Assembly: GCF_004117915.1 (NCBI RefSeq)
Contig: NZ_RSTD01000001.1
Coordinates: 744,001-808,000 of the forward strand
From: Companilactobacillus metriopterae
GTDB taxonomy: Bacteria > Bacillota > Bacilli > Lactobacillales > Lactobacillaceae
DNA length: 64,000 bases
Direction: 5' to 3'
The notes below the pieces were generated by a model. That model did no database searches. It had not been told where the DNA came from and worked only from the letters and a program-made list of their open reading frames with translations. The position numbers were made by a program, and so were the translations under genes. Below are positions 58,411-64,000 of the stretch, one piece after another. Within the stretch, counting starts at the first letter, position 1; each line of letters begins with the position of its first letter.

Positions 58411-58412
58411 TA

Positions 58413-59153
58413 TTAGTTACCCCCTTTGTCAGAAGTAATTAATAATGCAGTTATATTATCGTTACCACCGGCTTTATTAGCCATTTTTATTAATTTTTGA
58501 CACTTAGTTTCAAGAGTTCCTTTTGATGATAAAATTTTTGTGATTTGTTCTGGTGTTACCATATTGGTCAATCCATCTGTACAAAGCATCACAATGGCAT
58601 CATCAGGAATCTCGAAATCTTTTACTCTAGGTTGCACTGTCTGAGAAACACCCAAAGTTTGAGTAATGATATTTTTTTGAGGATGATTTTCAGCTTCTTC
58701 TTCACTTATTTGTCCTGTTTCAAGCAACTCATGGACTAAGGAATGATCAACACTTAATTGTTCTAATTTATTTTCATATAAAACATAACATCTTGAATCT
58801 CCGACATTTACAACAAGCATTTTTCCGTCAACGAAGAATACACCTACCATGGTTGTTCCCATACCATATAAATCTTCAAACTGATTTGATACAGAGACAA
58901 TACGGTCATTTTCTCGGCTAAGTTCAGCCAATATCCATTCACGAATAGAATCAGCGGTGTCTAATTTTGTATCTTCAAAGGCATTTCCTAAATGAGAAAC
59001 AGCCATATCAGATGCAACATCACCACCACGATGTCCACCCATACCATCAGCGACAATACCAAATATAATGTCTTTTTTATTTTTAAAGACATTTACGTAA
59101 TCTTGGTTATTTTCTCTCTGCTTTCCTACATCGGTTAAAAATGCATATTTCAT
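58413..59153 (-). CDS. prpC: PP2C-type serine/threonine phosphatase (PrpC/Stp)
   Basis: Reverses phosphorylation by the neighbouring kinase. The 246-residue protein has FLTDVGKQRENNQDYV, VADGMGGHRGGDVAS, MGTTMVGVFF, NVGDSRCYVL and the C-terminal GGNDNITALLI, so all metal-binding aspartates are present. It lies 12 bp after rsmB and 2 bp before prkC. Confidence 0.98.
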   Translation of the reverse strand: MKYAFLTDVGKQRENNQDYVNVFKNKKDIIFGIVADGMGGHRGGDVASDMAVSHLGNAFEDTKLDTADSIREWILAELSRENDRIVSVSNQFEDLYGMGTTMVGVFFVDGKMLVVNVGDSRCYVLYENKLEQLSVDHSLVHELLETGQISEEEAENHPQKNIITQTLGVSQTVQPRVKDFEIPDDAIVMLCTDGLTNMVTPEQITKILSSKGTLETKCQKLIKMANKAGGNDNITALLITSDKGGN

Positions 59154-59165
59154 ATTAGTTCTCCA

Positions 59166-60461
59166 TTATTGTTTTTTGACAAAACTTGCAATAAAAAATC
59201 CATCCGTAAAATAATCATCTGGGAATAATTTCATGGGATTATCGACTTTTTTTTCTAGCTCAAAATTAGGATTATTTGCTAAAAACATTTCAACAACATC
59301 CCCGTTCTCTTCATTATCGAATGTACATGTGCTAAATACAAGCTTTCCATTAACTTTTAATAAACTAGAAACATTATTCAAAATATCTAATTGAATTTTT
59401 TGTAAATTATCTAAATCTTCCTGTGTTCTAAAATATCTTAATTCAGGTTTACGTCTAATTAACCCCAATCCTGAACAGGGAGCATCAACTAAAATACGAT
59501 CAAATGACTCTTTGTCAAATTCATCTGGTGATTTTCTGGCATCAAGTGCTTTAGTCTCTACTACGTCACTATAGCCCAATCTTTCAGCATTTTCTCGAAT
59601 CAATTTTGTCTTATTTTTGTGAATGTCTAGAGCAATTACTTTACCTGTGGTTAAGTAACTAGCAATATGGGTGGTTTTACCACCAGGAGCAGCACATGAG
59701 TCTAGAACTATACTATCTTCTTTGACATCTAAAAATGGAGCTACCATCATTGAGCTTTCATCTTGAATAGTGAATAAACCTTTTTGAAATTCAGAAGTTA
59801 TAACTAAATTTCCACTCTTTACAACTAATCCTTGCTCAGATAATTTACTATCATGCACATCAAAATTTTGATCTTCTAATCTTTGTTTTAATTCTTCACG
59901 AGAAATTCTACTTGTATTGACTCTTATTGATATATCTGAAGGCTCATTAATTGTTTTTAGAATGCTTAGTGTTTTATCCATTCCAAATTGATTAATAAAC
60001 AGATTAACTAACCAAACTGGGACACTGTATACAATAGATAGTGACTCTGGAGAATTATCAGAAGGTAGCTCTCTACTTCCAGTTCTCTGGTAACTTCTTA
60101 AAACACCGGTCACAAATTTACCGACGCCAGTTCTTCCAAATTGTTTAGCAACATTAACTGATTCATTCAATACAGCATGATCAGGAACTTTATCTAAATA
60201 CTCCATTTGGTAGATGGCAGTTAACAACAAAGTATTAATCCATCTATCAACTACTCGACCTTTTATGTATGGCTCTAGTTGGTATTCCAAAGTTAACTTA
60301 TGTTGTAAGACTCCATAAACAATATTGGTCATCAATCGAGAATCAACGTTAGTTAATTCATATTTGTTTAGTAGGTTATTAATTTCAATATTTGAAAATG
60401 CCTGATTGTATATGACTCTATTTAGTGCCTCTACTGCTACCGCACGAGGATTAGTTTTCAT
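59166..60461 (-). CDS. rsmB: 16S rRNA (cytosine-967-C5)-methyltransferase RsmB
   Basis: 431-residue m5C methyltransferase with an N-terminal NusB-like domain (about 1-130) and a SAM domain: DSCAAPGGKTTHIASYL, VDAPCSGLGLIRRKPELRY (first Cys) and FSTCTFDNEENGDVVEMFL (second Cys, catalytic). It overlaps fmt by 11 bp and precedes prpC-prkC, the common order. Confidence 0.97.
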   Translation of the reverse strand: MKTNPRAVAVEALNRVIYNQAFSNIEINNLLNKYELTNVDSRLMTNIVYGVLQHKLTLEYQLEPYIKGRVVDRWINTLLLTAIYQMEYLDKVPDHAVLNESVNVAKQFGRTGVGKFVTGVLRSYQRTGSRELPSDNSPESLSIVYSVPVWLVNLFINQFGMDKTLSILKTINEPSDISIRVNTSRISREELKQRLEDQNFDVHDSKLSEQGLVVKSGNLVITSEFQKGLFTIQDESSMMVAPFLDVKEDSIVLDSCAAPGGKTTHIASYLTTGKVIALDIHKNKTKLIRENAERLGYSDVVETKALDARKSPDEFDKESFDRILVDAPCSGLGLIRRKPELRYFRTQEDLDNLQKIQLDILNNVSSLLKVNGKLVFSTCTFDNEENGDVVEMFLANNPNFELEKKVDNPMKLFPDDYFTDGFFIASFVKKQ

Positions 60462-61407
60462 AGATAATTTGTTGTCCTTCTTTTAATTTGTTACCTACAC
60501 CATTGATAAAGTTAGAAATATCCATAACTTTTTTTCCAGATGGTTGAATAGATTTGATTGACAAACCTTGTTTATCACCAGCAACCAAAATAAACTCCTT
60601 TTTGGAAATTTTATATACAGTTCCTGGATTTTGATCAGTTGATATTTCTACAACTTCACTCTTATAAATTTTTGTACGTTCACCATTGAAGTTAACCCAT
60701 GAACCTGGCTCTGGACTCAATGCTCGAATTTGGTTAAATAATTCCATAGCAGATTTTGAAAAGTCCAGATGTTCTTGTTCTTTACTTATTGTTGGTGAGA
60801 AAACTACTTCGTCTTCATTTTGCTGAATTGGGGTGATTTCATTATTCTCTAATTTGGGCAATGTGTCTAATAGTAAATCTCGACCTAAAATAGCTAATTT
60901 TTCAAATAAACTACCATTATCATCTTGGTCAGTAATAGGAAGTTCTTTTTGAGAAATGATATCTCCTGCATCCATTTTTTTAACCATATACATTATTGTA
61001 ATTCCGGTTTTTTTATCGCCATTAAGTAGTGAATACTGAATTGGAGCTCCTCCACGATACTTAGGCAATAAAGAACCATGCACATTAATCGCGCCAATTT
61101 TAGCTGCCTCTAAGAATGACGTTGGTAAAAATTGTCCATATGCGGCTGTAATTATAAAATCAGGATTCATAGCTATCAGTTCTTTTAGTTCATCACTACC
61201 TGATAATTTTTCAGGTTGAAAAACTTTTATACCATTAAGTTCAGCTAATTCTTTCACTGGACTTTTTTGTAAAACTTGTTTTCTTCCCACTGGTTTATCT
61301 GGTTGAGTAACTACTCCCAGAATATTATATTTATCTGCATCAATTATGCCCTTTAGAACTGTTCTAGCCAGTTCTGGAGTTCCTAAGAAGATTACACTAG
61401 TTGACAT
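60451..61407 (-). CDS. fmt: Methionyl-tRNA formyltransferase
   Basis: Formylates initiator Met-tRNA. The 318-residue protein has SVIFLGTPELARTVL, the catalytic region INVHGSLLPKYRGGAPIQ, and DAGDIISQKELPI, followed by the C-terminal OB-like domain. It lies 12 bp after priA and overlaps rsmB. Confidence 0.98.
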   Translation of the reverse strand: MSTSVIFLGTPELARTVLKGIIDADKYNILGVVTQPDKPVGRKQVLQKSPVKELAELNGIKVFQPEKLSGSDELKELIAMNPDFIITAAYGQFLPTSFLEAAKIGAINVHGSLLPKYRGGAPIQYSLLNGDKKTGITIMYMVKKMDAGDIISQKELPITDQDDNGSLFEKLAILGRDLLLDTLPKLENNEITPIQQNEDEVVFSPTISKEQEHLDFSKSAMELFNQIRALSPEPGSWVNFNGERTKIYKSEVVEISTDQNPGTVYKISKKEFILVAGDKQGLSIKSIQPSGKKVMDISNFINGVGNKLKEGQQIIYEN

Positions 61408-61419
61408 TAAAATTACCTC

Positions 61420-63831
61420 TTAATCTATATGTTGTGGTTCATTATCAATTGCTATTGAGAAACCTTTTTTTGTCTCAGCTTGAGTGTCACTTAAAATTTC
61501 TAATAAACGTTTATGAAAATTATCTTCATGTTTATATTTTACAATAATTTGATAATAATATTTATTTTGTTTTCTAGCTATCATTGTAGGGCTTGGTCCC
61601 AGAATAATGGCCTCTTCTGATAGTGAGTCTACAAGTTGTCTCTTCAATGAGTACGCCATCTTTAATGCCTGACCTTCAGACTCATGAGAAACACTTAATA
61701 ACGTAGTGAAATAATATGGAGTGTAATTTCCCTGATGACGTATATACATCTCTTTTTTATAGAAACTATCATAGTCTTGTTTCGCAGCTTCCTTAATTGC
61801 GTAATGATCAGGATTATAGGTTTGAATAATAACTCGACCTTTTTTTTCTGCTCGACCAGATCTACCACTCACTTGTGTTATTAGTTGGAAAGTTCTTTCA
61901 CTAGCGCGGTAATCTGACAAACTCAAAATTGTATCCGCATTAATAACGCCTACCAGCGTAACATTAGGAAAATCCAATCCTTTGGCAATCATTTGAGTCC
62001 CAATTAAAATGTCAGCATTCTGAGTTTCAAATTCCTTCAATAACTTGGCATGTGCTCCTTTTTTACTTGTAGTATCAACGTCCATGCGTAAAGTTTTAGC
62101 ATCAGGAAACATATCATTTATTTGTTGTTCTACGTTTTGTGTTCCAGTTCCGTAAAATCCTATCTTGTCACTATGGCAATTAGGACATTCATCCAGAACA
62201 TTTTCTTCATGACCGCAATAATGACACTTCATTCTTTGAATATCCTTGTGGTAGGTCAAAGATACTTCACAATTTGGGCATTTTAAAACAAATCCACATT
62301 CACGACACATCAAAAATGAAGAATATCCACGTCTATTTAGAAGTAATATTGCTTGTTCTTTCCTAGATAATATCTCATCTAACTGTGTCTTCAATGCATT
62401 AGAAATATCTCCTGAAACAGCTGCATTGTCGCTATCACGCATATCTACAATTTTAACTTCTGGTAAATCATGATCATTGAATCGGCGTTTCAATTCTATT
62501 AGTTTATAAACACCTTTTTGTGCTCTCGCACGAGACTCTAAACTAGGTGTTGCACTACCTAATACAACTGGACAATGATGATACTTAGATCTCCATTGGG
62601 TAACATCTTTTGCATTATATCTAGGATTATCATCTTGCTTATAACTAGCTTCATGTTCTTCATCAATTATAATTAGTCCAAGATTTTTTAGTGGTGCAAA
62701 AACTGCACTTCTTGCACCGACAACTACATTCACTGATCCGTTTTCAATACGAGTCCACTCGTCATATCTTTCACCGCTTGAAAGTCCACTATGTAAAACA
62801 GCTACTTGATCACCAAATCTTGAAGAAACCCTATTAACCATCTGAGGAGTTAGCGATATCTCAGGAACCAACATCAACGCAGTTCTACCTTCTTTTAATG
62901 CTTCATCAATTGTTTGCAAATATATTTCAGTCTTACCACTACCAGTAACACCTTGTATTAAAAAGGTTTCAGCATTTTGCTGATTGATAGAATTATTTAT
63001 TTGTTTTACAGCATTTAACTGTTCATTTGTTAATTCTAATTTTTGAGTAGTAGCATTTTTTAGATCCGTTGGTTTTCTGAGTTTTGTAACTTCAATAATA
63101 TCTATTAATTTGATCTTTTGTAGTGCTTTAATAGCTGGTCGAGATATTCCCATTGATTCCAAACTACTAATTTCAAACGTGTTTTTTTCATAATTTGAAA
63201 TAAGAAATTCTAATAACTTTCTCTGTGAAGTAGCATTCTTTTTCAAACTATCTTCTGTTTCCAGTAAATGGTGCTTATCAACTTTAATTTGAATAGCTTG
63301 TCGTTTAATTTGTTTAGCACGATTTTTTACTGAAGTTAAAATTTCAATTTTTTTAGATTCAAGTAGTCTTTGAATTTCTTCAATCAAAGAATTATCTATA
63401 TCATTGTTTAATTCTAAACTAGTTTTATTATCTAATAATTTAGTAACTTCCGGATCATTTTCGAATCCTTGTACTGGTACTACAGAACGAATATATTTAG
63501 CTCTTAAAAGATTAGGTAACATTATTTGTAAACATGATATTTGAAAAGAATATGTTAAATCAGCTAACCAAGACGACATTTCTAACATTTCTTTGGATAA
63601 AACAGGATTCAAGTCAATTACCCTTACGATCTCTTTTAGTTTTCCACTGTAATCACTTGTCTCAGTGACATCCAGAACAAAACCCTGAACCTGTCGCTTA
63701 CCTCTTCCAAAAGGAACCTCAACTCTAACACCGGGTTCAACGACTGCCAGTAGTTCCGTAGGTATTTCGTATTCAAATGGTCTGTTAGTTTGCATAGTCG
63801 GGACATCAACAATAACTTTTGCTACTGGCAT
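61420..63831 (-). CDS. priA: Primosomal replication restart helicase PriA
   Basis: Reloads the replisome at stalled forks. The 803-residue protein has the DNA-binding N-terminus (MQTNRPFEYEIPTELL, about 13-28), a winged-helix region, helicase motifs GVTGSGKTEIYLQTI, IIIDEEHEASYKQD, GSATPSLES, a zinc site with four Cys pairs (CRECGFVLKCPNC, CHYCGHE, CPNC), and QVSGRSGRAEKKGRV. The start lies just 19 bp after the rpoZ terminator T run. Confidence 0.98.
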   Translation of the reverse strand: MPVAKVIVDVPTMQTNRPFEYEIPTELLAVVEPGVRVEVPFGRGKRQVQGFVLDVTETSDYSGKLKEIVRVIDLNPVLSKEMLEMSSWLADLTYSFQISCLQIMLPNLLRAKYIRSVVPVQGFENDPEVTKLLDNKTSLELNNDIDNSLIEEIQRLLESKKIEILTSVKNRAKQIKRQAIQIKVDKHHLLETEDSLKKNATSQRKLLEFLISNYEKNTFEISSLESMGISRPAIKALQKIKLIDIIEVTKLRKPTDLKNATTQKLELTNEQLNAVKQINNSINQQNAETFLIQGVTGSGKTEIYLQTIDEALKEGRTALMLVPEISLTPQMVNRVSSRFGDQVAVLHSGLSSGERYDEWTRIENGSVNVVVGARSAVFAPLKNLGLIIIDEEHEASYKQDDNPRYNAKDVTQWRSKYHHCPVVLGSATPSLESRARAQKGVYKLIELKRRFNDHDLPEVKIVDMRDSDNAAVSGDISNALKTQLDEILSRKEQAILLLNRRGYSSFLMCRECGFVLKCPNCEVSLTYHKDIQRMKCHYCGHEENVLDECPNCHSDKIGFYGTGTQNVEQQINDMFPDAKTLRMDVDTTSKKGAHAKLLKEFETQNADILIGTQMIAKGLDFPNVTLVGVINADTILSLSDYRASERTFQLITQVSGRSGRAEKKGRVIIQTYNPDHYAIKEAAKQDYDSFYKKEMYIRHQGNYTPYYFTTLLSVSHESEGQALKMAYSLKRQLVDSLSEEAIILGPSPTMIARKQNKYYYQIIVKYKHEDNFHKRLLEILSDTQAETKKGFSIAIDNEPQHID

Positions 63832-63849
63832 TTAATTCAGCTCCTTTGT

Positions 63850-63894
63850 AAAAAAAAATCCCTCACTATTATCTCATTCGACAATATGTGAAGG
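63850..63894 (-). terminator. Intrinsic terminator after rpoZ
   Basis: On the minus strand CCTTCAC-A-TATTGTC-GAATGA-GATAATA-GTGAGGG (14 pairs with wobbles and one bulge) followed by T9. It is strong, yet the priA ribosome-binding site follows immediately. Confidence 0.88.
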
Positions 63895-63904
63895 CCTAGT
63901 AAAC

Positions 63905-64000
63905 TTATTCTTCTCGTTTTGCTTCTTCAATTTTTTCTGCTTCTTTTTCTAGCAAGATTGAATCTGGATCAATTTCAATTTTGTCATCAGCAATTTCTTC
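63905..64000 (-). CDS. rpoZ: RNA polymerase omega subunit, C-terminal fragment
   Basis: Last 31 codons of a gene entering from the right edge: an acidic/basic tail with EEIADDKIEIDPDS and ending EEAKREE. The position directly upstream of priA, normally gmk-rpoZ-priA in Firmicutes, and the charged tail typical of lactobacillar omega subunits support the call; the conserved core is outside the window. Confidence 0.8.
   Translation of the reverse strand, partial: EEIADDKIEIDPDSILLEKEAEKIEEAKREE

Noticed and set aside
1-64000. Search for mobile elements, defence systems, tRNA or rRNA genes
   Set aside because: All long open frames are recognisable core genes, intergenic regions are short, and no transposase, integrase, tRNA-like cloverleaf or direct-repeat array was seen.

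Overview
The window is a stretch of low-GC Gram-positive core chromosome, almost certainly from Lactobacillaceae. Gene content, gene order (pyrH-frr-uppS-cdsA-rseP-proS-polC-rimP-nusA-rnpM-ylxQ-infB-rbfA-truB-ribF-hrcA-grpE-dnaK-dnaJ-lepA), the protein sequences, strong AGGAGG ribosome-binding sites, very AT-rich wobble positions and frequent TTG starts all point there. A Companilactobacillus-like species is my best guess, but the genus is inferred from general resemblance only. No rRNA, tRNA, insertion sequence, prophage, CRISPR or defence gene is visible, and no gap without a gene exceeds about 185 bp. Every gene is on the minus strand except plsC, lexA and rpmB.

Layout from low to high coordinate (transcription mostly runs right to left). 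1-76: N-terminus of lepA. 167-4882: heat-shock operon hrcA-grpE-dnaK-dnaJ under a sigma-A promoter with a CIRCE operator. 4962-12166: rimP-nusA-rnpM-ylxQ-infB-rbfA, then truB-ribF (translation, transcription elongation, flavin cofactors). 12285-16583: polC. 16629-22485: pyrH-frr-uppS-cdsA-rseP-proS (UMP kinase, ribosome recycling, isoprenoid and phospholipid precursors, site-2 protease, prolyl-tRNA synthetase). 22602-24314: rpsB-tsf with a structured leader. 24456-26107: a GIY-YIG protein, a TrmN6-like methyltransferase and the divergent acyltransferase plsC. 26104-37369: a complete de novo IMP operon purEKCSQLFMNHD. 37528-38764: yneF, a DUF896 protein and the divergent lexA with an SOS box. 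38815-49666: rplS, trmD, rimM, rpsP, ffh, ylxM, ftsY, smc, rnc, acpP and plsX (ribosome maturation, SRP targeting, chromosome segregation, lipid synthesis). 49678-54239: recG, fakA, an Asp23-family gene and the divergent rpmB. 54263-63831: priA-fmt-rsmB-prpC-prkC-rsgA-rpe-thiN. 63905-64000: C-terminus of rpoZ.

I did not find an undescribed multi-gene system. The observations most worth a second look are: PurF that keeps the 11-residue propeptide but lacks three of the four iron-sulphur ligands known from Bacillus subtilis; intrinsic-terminator-like hairpins just 5' of downstream genes with no room for a promoter, implying systematic read-through; terminators built into coding ends, including a plsC/purD palindrome that gives both proteins the same KKTE tail; an asparagine-rich IF2 linker; candidate autoregulatory leaders of rpsB and rplS; perfect inverted repeats over the rpsP, pur and rnc promoter regions; and a lexA/DUF896 locus without yneA.
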